From contig NZ_CAKZHY010000094.1 in assembly GCF_936928535.1 (NCBI RefSeq), positions 124,001-188,000 of the forward strand: a stretch of 64,000 nt of DNA. Direction: 5' to 3'. Source of the stretch: an uncultured Bradyrhizobium sp. (GTDB lineage: Bacteria; Pseudomonadota; Alphaproteobacteria; Rhizobiales; Xanthobacteraceae). Below the pieces are notes generated by a model that saw only the letters and a list, made by a program, of their open reading frames with translations, was not told the DNA's origin and did not search any database. This document shows, piece after piece, positions 1 to 8,366 of the stretch. Both the position numbers and the translations under genes were made by a program. The number at the start of each line of letters is the position of its first letter. Position 1 is the stretch's first letter.

Positions 1-1
1 A

Positions 2-592
2 GGTGGCGGCCCGCATCTCGATTTGCTCAGGCGCATGTCGCACTGGCTGATGAAGCAGCCGGACCTCGACGAGGAAGCGCTGCGCATGCAGGTGCAGGGC
101 AAGGATCTCGTGGTCGTGCGCCAGACCATGGCGGACACCGTCCAGCCGGTGAGCGTGACCTCGCCGTCCGGAATCTCGCATGATCTGACGCTCAGCCCCG
201 GCGATCCCGGCGAGTGGCGTGCCAGCCTTCCCGCAAACGAGCTCGGCCTGTGGCAGGCGACCGACGGCACGCTGAAGGCGCTGATCAATGTCGGCCCGAC
301 CAATCCGAAGGAATTTTCGGAAGTCACCTCCACCACCGAGACCCTGAAGCCGCTGACGCAGGCGACCGGCGGCAATTCGTTGCGCATTGCGGATGGCGGC
401 AGCGTCGAGCTGCCGCGCATCGTCCCGGTGCGCTCGACCGGCGTCTTTGCCGGCGACGGCTGGATGGGCGTGCGGATGCGCGACGCCAGCGTCGTGAAAG
501 GCGTCGGCGTGCTGCCGATCTTCTCCGGCCTGATCGGCCTTCTGTTGCTGCTCGGCGCGTTTGCGGCGACCTGGGTGCGCGAGGGGCGGTAA
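2..592 (+). CDS. C-terminal part of a membrane protein (5' end outside the window)
   Basis: The open frame runs into the window from its left edge, so only about 196 C-terminal residues are visible. It begins GGGPHLDLLRRM, has a soluble middle with beta-rich sequence (residues on TSPSGISHDLTLSPGD, then GEWRASLPANELGLW), and ends in one hydrophobic helix (GVLPIFSGLIGLLLLLGAFA) followed by a short charged tail. This layout suits a large membrane-anchored protein with its soluble part in the periplasm, such as the amidotransferase-like membrane proteins of MoxR/DUF58/DUF4159 operons. That assignment is a guess because the diagnostic N-terminal domains are missing. A repeat element follows downstream rather than another gene on this strand. 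Confidence 0.7.
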   Translation, partial: GGGPHLDLLRRMSHWLMKQPDLDEEALRMQVQGKDLVVVRQTMADTVQPVSVTSPSGISHDLTLSPGDPGEWRASLPANELGLWQATDGTLKALINVGPTNPKEFSEVTSTTETLKPLTQATGGNSLRIADGGSVELPRIVPVRSTGVFAGDGWMGVRMRDASVVKGVGVLPIFSGLIGLLLLLGAFAATWVREGR

Positions 593-669
593 AGATCAGT
601 GCTCTCGCGCTTCCGTCTCCCTCTGTCGGCGAAGGTAGCATGTGAGCTCGGCAGGGGTCTGAACAAGCG

Positions 670-798
670 CCTCGTCCTTCGAGACGACCGCTTCGCGGTC
701 TCCTCAGGATGAGGCTAAGCGGCAGCTTTTGTCGAGTTGCAGCCGCGCACTCCGACCTCATCCTGAGGGCCCGCCGCAGGCGGGCGTCTCGAAGGATG
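670..798. repeat. Intergenic palindromic repeat, family A, copy 1
   Basis: Two outward arms (CCTTCGAGACGACCGC... and ...GCGGGCGTCTCGAAGGATG) are inverted copies of one another, and each arm contains its own small hairpin (GACCGC/GCGGTC; CCCGCC/GGCGGG). The same architecture recurs at 3813-3945, 59689-59820 and 62070-62182. Short ORFs read through it are artefacts. Confidence 0.85.
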
Positions 799-895
799 GG
801 CCAGAGGCAAGCATGCCGAGTTGCCCGAACGACACATGCGGCTCACTGCCTACTACCCTGAGCCCGCCCGCAGTTGACATCCGCAGATCGATCAG

Positions 896-918
896 GCGAT
901 GTTACAATATAACATCGC
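896..918. promoter_or_regulatory. Candidate Zur (zinc uptake regulator) operator
   Basis: A perfect inverted repeat with 9-bp arms (GCGATGTTA at 896-904, TAACATCGC at 910-918) around a 5-nt AT-rich centre. Its core differs at one base from the published proteobacterial Zur consensus ATGTTATANTATAACAT (established knowledge). It lies 46 bp upstream of the DUF2946 gene and overlaps a TACAAT -10-like hexamer at 903-908. A TTGACA sits at 874-879, but the 23-bp spacing is long. Regulation by Zur is inferred. Confidence 0.6.
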
Positions 919-921
919 GAT

Positions 922-960
922 ACCCCGGTTGGGTGCCTCGCGATGCGGGGTGGTTTTTTT
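922..960 (+). terminator. Hairpin plus T-run directly before the DUF2946 start (attenuator-like)
   Basis: ACCCCG (922-927) can pair with CGGGGT (946-951) and is followed by GG and seven T (954-960), which is the form of an intrinsic terminator. The next start codon is at 964. A competing pairing, CATCGCG (913-919) with CGCGATG (939-945), crosses this stem, so the two cannot coexist. Role unproven. Confidence 0.4.
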
Positions 961-963
961 GAG

Positions 964-1374
964 ATGAAGTGGTTCCGGTCGAATATCAGGCACGGTGCCC
1001 GCCTCGCATTGTTTGCGATGCTGGTGCAATTCGCGCTGACCTTCGGCCACAGCCATTGGTTCGCGCAGGCTGCGCCGCTCGCGCAGTCGCAACTCGCCGA
1101 CAGTGCCAAGGGGACGGCCAAGAGCATTGCGTCGCCCGATAGCGCGGCGGTTCAGAAGCAATCACCTGCAAATCCCGATCGCGAACATCCGGGCGAGGAC
1201 AATTGCGCGATCTGCGCGCTTGTCGCGATGGCCGGCACGGCCATGTTCGCGACACCGCCTTTGCTGCATTTGCCGCAGGCGGTCGAGCTGCTCTACCGCA
1301 CCACCGATGCCGAATTCATTCATCTGGAATCGGCACGCCACGCGTTCCAGCCGCGCGCCCCTCCCGCCTCCTGA
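964..1374 (+). CDS. DUF2946-like exported small protein
   Basis: A 136-aa protein with an N-terminal signal peptide or membrane segment (ARLALFAMLVQFALTFGHSH), a low-complexity Ala/Ser/Gln middle, and a CAICALVAMAGTAM segment near residue 80 that carries the Cys-x2-Cys typical of DUF2946 proteins. This family often sits beside TonB receptors for metals, and here a TonB receptor follows 149 bp downstream. The chosen ATG lies four bases after a terminator-like T-run and has no good Shine-Dalgarno; an in-frame ATG at 943 would lie inside the hairpin. Function unknown; a role in metal handling is inferred from the neighbour and the Zur-like site. Confidence 0.65.
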   Translation: MKWFRSNIRHGARLALFAMLVQFALTFGHSHWFAQAAPLAQSQLADSAKGTAKSIASPDSAAVQKQSPANPDREHPGEDNCAICALVAMAGTAMFATPPLLHLPQAVELLYRTTDAEFIHLESARHAFQPRAPPAS

Positions 1375-1523
1375 TCTCCCGTCGATTGAACTGTCTTGTG
1401 CATCGGCCGCACGTCGCGCCGATTCCACTGGGCTATCGCAGATGACCCGTCGCATGGCGACGGCGCATGCCGCCTGCAAGCGCTCTGAATGCGCGCGGCG
1501 GTGCGCGATCGGAAATCAGGACA

Positions 1524-3791
1524 ATGCTGTCTTCAAAAGCAATCTTGGCGGGCGCGAGCCTCGCCGCACTCACGCTGTCTTATCCCGGCGCCAGCGCCAT
1601 GGCGCAGACGACGGCGCCCGTCACGACGCTTCCCGGCGTCGAGGTCGATGCGCCCAAGCAGGCGCAGGCGAGGCGCCGCCCGAAAGTTCGCGTCGCCGTC
1701 GACAGGCGACGTCCGGCGTCGCAGGCGCGTCCGCAGACCGAGGCGCCCGCTGCCGTCGAGGGTCCCGGCGAACGGCTCGATGCCGCGCGCCAATCCATTT
1801 TGCCGCCCGGCGGAGCCACGGCGCACACGCTCACGCGCCAGGCCATCGAGGCGCTGCCGCAAGGGACCAACGCCTCGCTCGACAAGGTGTTGCTGCAATT
1901 CCCCGGTGTCACCCAGGATTCCGCGGCAAGCGGCGATCTGCATATCCGCAACGAGCATGCCAATCTGCAATACCGCATCAACGGCGTGATGCTCCCTGAC
2001 GGTGTCGGTGCGTTCGGGCAGATCCTCGACACCGGCATCGTCGGCAGCCTCAGCCTGCTCACCGGCGCGCTGCCGGCGCAGTATGGCCAGCGCACCGCCG
2101 GGGTGCTCGACATCTCCACCAAGGCCGACGCCTTCAACAACACAGGCCTCGTCGGCGTCTATGGCGGCAGCAACGGCACCATCTCGACCAATGTGGAATA
2201 TGGCGGGACCGCCGGGCAGACGCAGTATTTCCTGTCGGGACGGTTTCTGCAGAACAATCTCGGCATCGAGAACCCGACCCCGTCGGTCAACGCGATCCAC
2301 GACCGCACCAATCAGGAGAAGGGCTTTCTCTATCTGTCGACGATGATCGATCCGGAGAGCCGCCTCACCTTCATGAGCGGCGTGTCGAATGCGACGTTCC
2401 AGATCCCGAACAATCCGGGCCAGGCGCCCGCCAACACGGCGTTCGGCGTCTCGAATTTCGACTCGTCCCGGCTGAACGAGCACCAGAACGAGTTCAACCA
2501 GTTCAACGTCGTCTCCTACCAGACCTCGAACGGGGAGTTCGACACGCAGACGTCGTTTTTCAATCGCACCAGCCTGCTGCACTTCTATCCTGATCCGATC
2601 GGCGATCTCGTCTTCAATGGGGTATCGTCGGACGTCTATCGGCAGAGTGTGGTCAACGGCATCCAGCAGGACACGTCATGGCGCATCGGCTATGCGCACA
2701 CGCTGCGCTTCGGCCTGTCTGTCAGTGCGGAGCGGACGCTGGTCAACAGCGGAACCACGGTGCTGCCGCTGGTCGATCCCACTGACCCGACCGCAGGCAC
2801 AATCGACGCGCCATTCTCGGTGTTCGATTCCAGCGCCAAGACCGGCTGGCTGATCGGAACCTATCTCCAGGACGAGTGGAAGATCACCAACAATCTGACT
2901 GTGAACGCCGGCCTGCGCTTCGACCAGATGGTGCAATTCGTCGATGCGAACCAGCTCAGCCCGCGCGTCAGCCTGACCTGGAAGCCGTTCGACGGCACCA
3001 CTTTCCACGCCGGCTATGCCCGCAACTTTACCCCGCCCTCGCAGGTGATCGCCTCGCCCGTCAATCTTGCCCTGGTGACGCCACCGGGTGCGCCTGCCAA
3101 CACGCAGACGCCGGAGGTCGGGCTGAACAGCCCGGTGCTGCCGGAACGCTCGCACGTCTTCGATGTCGGCGTGACACAGAAGATCTACGCCATCCCCGGT
3201 CTCGAAGTCGGTGCCGACGCCTACTACAAAAAGGCGCGCGACCTGCTCGACGACGGCCAGTTCGGCGCGGCCTATGTGCTGAGCGGCTTCAACTACGATC
3301 GCGGCGAGAATGTCGGCGTCGAGCTGAAATCGACGTACCGAAACGGAAATTTCAGCGCCTACGCCAATCTCGCCTGGGCCAAGCAGATCGCGACCAATGT
3401 CGTCTCGAACCAATATCTGTTCGGGGCGGATGAGCTCGCCTACATCTCCGGCCATTACATCTACACCGACCACGCGCAGATGCTGTCGGGCTCGGCCGGC
3501 GCCTCCTATCTCTGGGCGGGCACGCGCTACAGCATGTCGATGGTCTATGGCAGCGGCCTGCGCTCGGGCTTTGCCAACACCGATCATCTCCCTGGCTACA
3601 CGCAGGTGAATCTTGGCCTGTCGCACGATTTCAACATCGTCGCGCCGAACAAGCCGACGACGCTGCGGTTCGACGTGGTCAACGTGTTCGACACGATCTA
3701 CCAGATCCGCGACGGCTCCGGCATTGGCGTGTTCGCCCCGCAATACGGACCGCGGCGCGGCCTCTATGTCGGCGTCTCGCAGCGGTTCTAA
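1524..3791 (+). CDS. TonB-dependent outer-membrane receptor, probably for zinc or another metal complex
   Basis: A 755-aa receptor. Residues 1-27 form a signal peptide ending ASAMAQ; an Arg/Pro-rich linker follows, then the plug domain (about 95-210, with SLDKVLLQFPGV and ADLHIRNEHANLQYRINGV-like segments, and LTGALPAQYGQRTAGVLDI), then a long alternating beta-barrel ending in the classical C-terminal aromatic strand LYVGVSQRF. Start ATG 1524 is chosen because the signal peptide begins there; an upstream in-frame codon at 1467 would add a non-signal extension. It is downstream of a DUF2946 gene and a Zur-like box, so high-affinity zinc uptake is the best guess, but the substrate cannot be read from sequence alone. 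Confidence 0.85.
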   Translation: MLSSKAILAGASLAALTLSYPGASAMAQTTAPVTTLPGVEVDAPKQAQARRRPKVRVAVDRRRPASQARPQTEAPAAVEGPGERLDAARQSILPPGGATAHTLTRQAIEALPQGTNASLDKVLLQFPGVTQDSAASGDLHIRNEHANLQYRINGVMLPDGVGAFGQILDTGIVGSLSLLTGALPAQYGQRTAGVLDISTKADAFNNTGLVGVYGGSNGTISTNVEYGGTAGQTQYFLSGRFLQNNLGIENPTPSVNAIHDRTNQEKGFLYLSTMIDPESRLTFMSGVSNATFQIPNNPGQAPANTAFGVSNFDSSRLNEHQNEFNQFNVVSYQTSNGEFDTQTSFFNRTSLLHFYPDPIGDLVFNGVSSDVYRQSVVNGIQQDTSWRIGYAHTLRFGLSVSAERTLVNSGTTVLPLVDPTDPTAGTIDAPFSVFDSSAKTGWLIGTYLQDEWKITNNLTVNAGLRFDQMVQFVDANQLSPRVSLTWKPFDGTTFHAGYARNFTPPSQVIASPVNLALVTPPGAPANTQTPEVGLNSPVLPERSHVFDVGVTQKIYAIPGLEVGADAYYKKARDLLDDGQFGAAYVLSGFNYDRGENVGVELKSTYRNGNFSAYANLAWAKQIATNVVSNQYLFGADELAYISGHYIYTDHAQMLSGSAGASYLWAGTRYSMSMVYGSGLRSGFANTDHLPGYTQVNLGLSHDFNIVAPNKPTTLRFDVVNVFDTIYQIRDGSGIGVFAPQYGPRRGLYVGVSQRF

Positions 3792-3812
3792 TTGCGCGGT
3801 ATCCTTGTGGCG

Positions 3813-3945
3813 CATCCTTCGAGGCGCCCGCCTTTGGCGGGCCCTCAGGATGAGGACGGAGTGCGTGGCACCAGTTTTAGCGGACGCAGATGTCGCTTAG
3901 CCTCATCCTGAGGAGACCGCGGAGCGGTCGTCTCGAAGGACGAGG
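3813..3945. repeat. Intergenic palindromic repeat, family A, copy 2
   Basis: Same pair of inverted hairpin arms as at 670-798: CATCCTTCGAGGCGCCCGCC at the left and CGGTCGTCTCGAAGGACGAG at the right. It lies between the convergent ends of the TonB receptor and RidA genes, where it could also act as a transcription barrier. Confidence 0.85.
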
Positions 3946-3964
3946 CGCGCGCACAATCGATGGC

Positions 3965-4348
3965 CTACTTGCGATAGGCGACGCAGTCGATTTCCACCTT
4001 GCAATCCACCACCATGCTCGACACCACGCAAGCGCGCGCCGGCGGATTGGCGCCGAAATATTCGGCGAAGACCTTGTTGAAGCTCGGGAAGTCGCGGGGG
4101 TCGTCGAGCCAGACGCCGCAGCGCACGACATCCTTGGGTTCGAAGCCGGCTTCGGTGAGGATCGCGAGCATGTTGCGGATCGCCTTGTGCGATTGCGCGA
4201 TGATCCCGCCCTCTATCACCTCGCCGTTCTCCATCGGCGTCTGGCCGGAGACGTAGAGCCAGCCATCGGCCTCCACCGCACGGGCAAACGGAAGGTGCTG
4301 GCCGCCGGTGCCGGTGCCGCCGGCCACGCCGTATCGTTTCAACGTCAT
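3965..4348 (-). CDS. RidA/YjgF-family enamine/imine deaminase
   Basis: A 127-aa protein of normal RidA length with the family landmarks: LYVSGQTP, IAQSHKAIRNMLAILTEAG, and NPPARACVVSSM, whose Arg corresponds to the substrate-binding Arg of RidA. RidA proteins hydrolyse reactive enamine/imine intermediates released by PLP enzymes or by oxidation of amino acids. The ATG at 4348 is preceded by AGGAAG. An alternative ATG at 4375 overlaps the upstream deacylase stop codon (ATGA). Last gene of a leftward MFS-deacylase-RidA operon, so it may clean up imines formed from D-amino acids or related products; that link is inference. Confidence 0.88.
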   Translation of the reverse strand: MTLKRYGVAGGTGTGGQHLPFARAVEADGWLYVSGQTPMENGEVIEGGIIAQSHKAIRNMLAILTEAGFEPKDVVRCGVWLDDPRDFPSFNKVFAEYFGANPPARACVVSSMVVDCKVEIDCVAYRK

Positions 4349-4371
4349 TGGGTATCTTCCTGTCTCGTGAT

Positions 4372-5982
4372 TCAAGTCAGGGCCCGGCCTGGCCGCGCGA
4401 AGGTGCTGCGTCCGTCCGCGACCACGGCCTCGCCGGCGACGAAGACCGAACGGATGCCGGCCGGCATTTCCGTCGGCGTCTCGAACGTCGCCTTGTCCAT
4501 GATGGTCTCGTCGAACAGCGTGAGGTCCGCGATCATGCCGGGTCGCAGGATGCCGCGGGCGGACAGGCCGAAGCGCTGCGCAGGCATCGCCGTCATCCGC
4601 CGCACGGCATCTTCCAGAGACAGCCAGCCCTGCTCGCGCGTCAACCGGCCGGCGACGCGCGGGAAACTGCCATAGGCCCGCGGATGCGGCTTGGTGCCCG
4701 GGCGCGGAATGCCATCGGAGCCGACCATGTGCAGGCGATGGGTGAAGGCCGCGCGCAAATCGGCCTCATCGAGCTGGAACATGATGATGCCGGTCTGGCC
4801 TTGATCCTCCTCGATGCAGCGGACCATCAGCTCGAAAGCGGAGATGCCGAGCTCGCGCGCGGCATCGACCATCGACTTGCCTTCGAGCGGCTTCAGCGCC
4901 GGATTGGCGGTAGCGGAGATGCGCACATTGTGCCAGCCGATCAGCACGATCTTCGACTGCGCCGCATGCGGATCCGGATCGCCTTCCTCCACCAGCACGC
5001 GCAGCGCCTCGCGCTTCTGCGGATCGCGCAGACGCTCGCGCAGCGCGTCGATGCCGCCTTCAAGGGCGGCCGGCGGCAGCAATTGCAGCATGTAGGAGCT
5101 GCCTGCGGGATACGGGTACATGTCGAAGGAGATGTCGATCCCCTCCGCGCGCGCCGCTTCGAGCTTGTCGAGCGCCTTGGGGATGGCGCCCCAGTTCGGC
5201 TTGCCCGCCGATTGCAGATGCGACAGCAACCCCGCCGCGCGCGACGCACGCAAGATCGCGATGAACTCGTCGATGGATTGCAACAGGCCGGCTTCATAGG
5301 AGCGGACATGTGCGGTGAGCAGCTTGCCATGCGCCCGCACCGTCTCCGCCAGCGCGTTCAATTCATTGGTGTCGGCATAGGCGCTCGGCGGATAGACCAG
5401 GCCGAGCGACAGGCCGGCCGCGCCCTGGGCGAGCTGCCGCGCCAGCAGCGCCTGCATCGCCGCGATCTCCTGCGCCGTCGCCGCGCGGCGCTCATAGCCG
5501 AGCACCGCAAGGCGGATCGCGGCATGTCCGACCAGGGAGACAAGGTTGAGACCCACGCCCGGCCCTTCCAGAGCATGCCGATAGCCATCGAAGCTGCCGA
5601 AGATTTCGTTCGCCCTGACTTCGCCGGCGAGCCCCGAGAAGTGCAAACGTAGCATCTCGGCGGAGCCCGTGGTGGCTGGATAGAGCGAGAAGCAGCAATT
5701 GCCGACCACGAGCGTGGTGACGCCCTGCATCACCTTCTCGGGCCTGTCGGGCTCGCGCAGGCAGATCAGATCGTCATGGCAATGGGCGTCGATGAATCCC
5801 GGCGCGAGATAGCATCCGCTCGCCTCGATGATCTCGGCCCCCTCCGCCGGCAACGCAGCCCCGATCGCCGCGATGCGGCTGCCGCTGATACGCAAGTCCG
5901 CCTCGAACCACGGCGCGCCGGTGCCGTCGATCAGCCTGGCATTGCGTATCAGCGTGTCCTTGCCGTCGGTCGTCTGGGGCAT
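4372..5982 (-). CDS. N-acyl-D-amino-acid deacylase (D-aminoacylase), amidohydrolase superfamily
   Basis: A 536-aa enzyme with an N-terminal beta-sandwich (LIRNARLIDGTGAPW), metal-binding GFIDAHCHDD, the D-aminoacylase block VVGNCCFSLYP (normally GNCG), LSLGLVYPPSAYAD, HVRSYEAGLLQSIDE, and the C-terminal signature PHPRAYGSFPRVAGRLTREQ followed by LRPGMIADLTLFDE. These enzymes remove acyl groups from N-acyl-D-amino acids in the cytoplasm. Only 10 bp separate it from the upstream MFS gene, and its stop overlaps a possible RidA start, so the three are probably one transcript. The exact acyl or amino-acid specificity is not predictable. Confidence 0.9.
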   Translation of the reverse strand: MPQTTDGKDTLIRNARLIDGTGAPWFEADLRISGSRIAAIGAALPAEGAEIIEASGCYLAPGFIDAHCHDDLICLREPDRPEKVMQGVTTLVVGNCCFSLYPATTGSAEMLRLHFSGLAGEVRANEIFGSFDGYRHALEGPGVGLNLVSLVGHAAIRLAVLGYERRAATAQEIAAMQALLARQLAQGAAGLSLGLVYPPSAYADTNELNALAETVRAHGKLLTAHVRSYEAGLLQSIDEFIAILRASRAAGLLSHLQSAGKPNWGAIPKALDKLEAARAEGIDISFDMYPYPAGSSYMLQLLPPAALEGGIDALRERLRDPQKREALRVLVEEGDPDPHAAQSKIVLIGWHNVRISATANPALKPLEGKSMVDAARELGISAFELMVRCIEEDQGQTGIIMFQLDEADLRAAFTHRLHMVGSDGIPRPGTKPHPRAYGSFPRVAGRLTREQGWLSLEDAVRRMTAMPAQRFGLSARGILRPGMIADLTLFDETIMDKATFETPTEMPAGIRSVFVAGEAVVADGRSTFARPGRALT

Positions 5983-5992
5983 GCCCCTCTCC

Positions 5993-7312
5993 TCAAGTCG
6001 CAGGCACGGCGCCTGCTGGCGGTGCCTCTTCGAAATCGGGGATCGGCTCGATCCGGCCGAGCACCACGACGTAGAAGAAGATGCCGATCAGCAGCACGAC
6101 GCCGGCGATCATGAAGGCACCGGCGAAGGATTGCGTCCAGTCCACCACGATGCCGGTCACGATCGGCGCGAGCACGCCCATCATGTTGTTGGTGAAATTC
6201 AGGATGCCGCCGACGGTTCCTGCACCGCCCTTGGGCGCGATCAACGACACGATCGAGGATCCGACCGGCGCTGCGGCTGACAACCCTGAGATCGCGATCG
6301 ACAGCCACAGCAGGGCCCAGCCCGGCCTCACGGTGAAGGCCGCACCGATCACGGCAAGCCCCATCAGCATGCCGACGATGATCACCGACTGGCGCACCCG
6401 CGTCGAGTCGTAGCCGCGCGCGATCAGGTGATCGACCAGGAAGCCGCCGATCAGGAGATCCGACAGGGTCGCGAAGATCCAGGGGATGGTCGAATAGCCC
6501 GCGGCCGACATCAGGTTCATGTGCATGGTCTGGGCGAGATAGCCCGGCAGCCATGTGAGGAAGAGATAGAAGGTGTAGCCGTAGGCGGAGAAACCGATGG
6601 TCAGGCCCCAGACCTTGCGATTGCGCAGGAGGTAGCCGAGCATGCGGCTCTGCCCTGCGGTCGCCGGGCCTTCCGGCGTGCCGCCGCCAGCGACGATGTA
6701 ATCATGCTCGGCCTTGGAGAGCTTCGGATCCTCGCTCGGATTGCGATAGATGATGTAGTAGGCGATGAAATACGCAAAGCTCAGCACCGCCGTGACGCCA
6801 AAGCCCCAGCGCCAGCCGTAGAGAAAGATCACATAGGCGACCAGCGGCACGCCGATCACGTTGGAGAATTTTGCGGCGGAATCGAAGATCGCGGTCGAGC
6901 GCGCGCGCTCGTCGAGCGGAAACCAGTGGCCGGTCGCCTTCTGGCTGGCCGGAAAGGCGGGGGCTTCCGCGACGCCGAGCAACAGGCGCGCGCCGGCGAT
7001 GCCCCAGAGACCGCTGGCAAGCGCGGTGATGGTGGCGGCGACCGCCCAGAGGAGGCTCGAGGCGCGGCCGACCATGGTGACACCGAAGCGGTCGAGCACC
7101 ATGCCGCCGGGGACTTGCAGCAGCGAATAGGTCCAGAAAAACGCGCTGCCGAGCAGGCCGATGTCGGTGGCGGTGAGGCCGAGCTCCTTGGTGAGCTCGG
7201 GCGTCGCGGCCGAGAGGCCGACGCGATCGATGTAGTTGATGAGAATTCCAACGCCGAGCAGACAGCCGATCAGCCAGCGTCGTCCGGGTACCTGCTTGCC
7301 TGCATTCGCCAT
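5993..7312 (-). CDS. MFS transporter, anion:cation symporter (ACS)-like
   Basis: A 439-aa protein with 12 predicted transmembrane helices in two halves. The first half has ILINYIDRVGLSAATPEL and a loop GGMVLDRFG of the MFS type; GARLLLGVAEAPAFPASQK is the motif found in hexuronate, phthalate and other organic-anion ACS carriers. The ATG at 7312 has a GAGGA Shine-Dalgarno; the longer frame to 7414 adds a non-hydrophobic leader and is not favoured. It probably imports the substrate of the downstream deacylase, with the divergently placed IclR gene as local regulator. Confidence 0.88.
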   Translation of the reverse strand: MANAGKQVPGRRWLIGCLLGVGILINYIDRVGLSAATPELTKELGLTATDIGLLGSAFFWTYSLLQVPGGMVLDRFGVTMVGRASSLLWAVAATITALASGLWGIAGARLLLGVAEAPAFPASQKATGHWFPLDERARSTAIFDSAAKFSNVIGVPLVAYVIFLYGWRWGFGVTAVLSFAYFIAYYIIYRNPSEDPKLSKAEHDYIVAGGGTPEGPATAGQSRMLGYLLRNRKVWGLTIGFSAYGYTFYLFLTWLPGYLAQTMHMNLMSAAGYSTIPWIFATLSDLLIGGFLVDHLIARGYDSTRVRQSVIIVGMLMGLAVIGAAFTVRPGWALLWLSIAISGLSAAAPVGSSIVSLIAPKGGAGTVGGILNFTNNMMGVLAPIVTGIVVDWTQSFAGAFMIAGVVLLIGIFFYVVVLGRIEPIPDFEEAPPAGAVPAT

Positions 7313-7399
7313 GTCGAATCCTCGCTTGGACACGCAGGATCGCGTCTCTCGCCCCGACATGGGACGGGAGAACCTCGTCGCGCCTGCAATTGCATTGTC

Positions 7400-7427
7400 T
7401 CTTATAGTGTACAATATTATCTTATAG
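7400..7427. promoter_or_regulatory. AT-rich direct repeat in the MFS-IclR intergenic region
   Basis: TCTTATAG occurs at 7400-7407 and again at 7420-7427, exactly 20 bp (two helical turns) apart, inside the only AT-rich stretch upstream of the MFS gene. On the minus strand a TTGTCG/TACACT promoter-like pair overlaps it. Plausible as an IclR-family operator, unproven. Confidence 0.35.
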
Positions 7428-7598
7428 CGACAACGTAGATATTACAGCGGCGTGATGTCAAGCCCGGACATTCTACTCCCGCTCGCCGCGACGCGCATTC
7501 GCCGAGCGTTGCGCGCTGCGTCATCATTGGAACGCGCGACGACGCCCCCGCGAAGACGAAGCGGATGAATCGGTCAGCGACGCTGACGGTCGGCTTGT

Positions 7599-8366
7599 TC
7601 AGGAACGGTCCGAGAGTTCCGTTGCGGTGGCGACCAGATCGTCGAGCAGCGCGGTTCTGCGCTCCTTCACCGAGTCAGCGGGGACGACGAAGCAAAGCGT
7701 CGCGACCGCGACACCCTTCTTGTCACGGATCGGCGCGGCAAGGCAGGAGGTGAAGCGATCGGACAGCGCGGTCGTCACGCATTTTCCATCGCGCCGCGCG
7801 CGCGCGACATCCTTGATGAAATCATCGACGTCGAGCACGCGGCCATCGGGAAGGCGAAAATCCTCTTTCGGCACGAAGGCGCGGATCTCGGCCGGGCTCA
7901 TGTGATCGAGCAGCAAGCGGCCGGAGGCCGTCCAGGGAAGCGGCACCTCGATGCCGACATCGGTCGTGATCCGGAACAGCCCCGACCCGTCACGTGTATC
8001 GACCACCACATATTTGCGGCCGCGCAGCGCACAGAGCTGTGCCGTGGCGCTGTGCTGGGTGGCGAGACGATCGAGCGCCTCGCGGCATCGGCGATGCAGC
8101 GGATTGGCCTCCGCATAGGCCCGCCCGTAGAGATGCACCGCCTTGCCGAAATAGACCTGGCCCTCGCCGACGCTCTCGAGCAGGTCCGCCTCGATCAGGC
8201 GGTTGGCGATGGCATAGACGGTCGATCGCGGCGCCCCCATTTGTTTTGCGAGGTCGCTGAGCTTGGAGGGCGCACGCAAGTGCAACAGCGCTTCCAGGAG
8301 ATCGATGGTCCGATCAATCCCGTTCTGGCGTTCCGCGGGCGGGGCGCCCTTCTTCGATGCAGCCAA
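7599..8366 (-). CDS. IclR-family transcriptional regulator
   Basis: A 255-aa regulator with an N-terminal winged helix-turn-helix (residues about 15-75, LSDLAKQMGAPRSTVYAIANRL) and a C-terminal IclR effector domain (ALRGRKYVVVDTRDGSGLF, PLPWTASGRLLLDHM, CLAAPIRDKKGVAVATL). It is transcribed toward the MFS-deacylase-RidA operon but separated from it by 286 bp with an AT-rich repeat, so it most likely controls that operon in response to a substrate or product of the pathway. Confidence 0.9.
   Translation of the reverse strand: MAASKKGAPPAERQNGIDRTIDLLEALLHLRAPSKLSDLAKQMGAPRSTVYAIANRLIEADLLESVGEGQVYFGKAVHLYGRAYAEANPLHRRCREALDRLATQHSATAQLCALRGRKYVVVDTRDGSGLFRITTDVGIEVPLPWTASGRLLLDHMSPAEIRAFVPKEDFRLPDGRVLDVDDFIKDVARARRDGKCVTTALSDRFTSCLAAPIRDKKGVAVATLCFVVPADSVKERRTALLDDLVATATELSDRS

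Noticed and set aside
669..800. Short ORFs across the repeat elements at 324-962
   Set aside because: They follow the palindromic sequence rather than codon bias and lack ribosome-binding sites.
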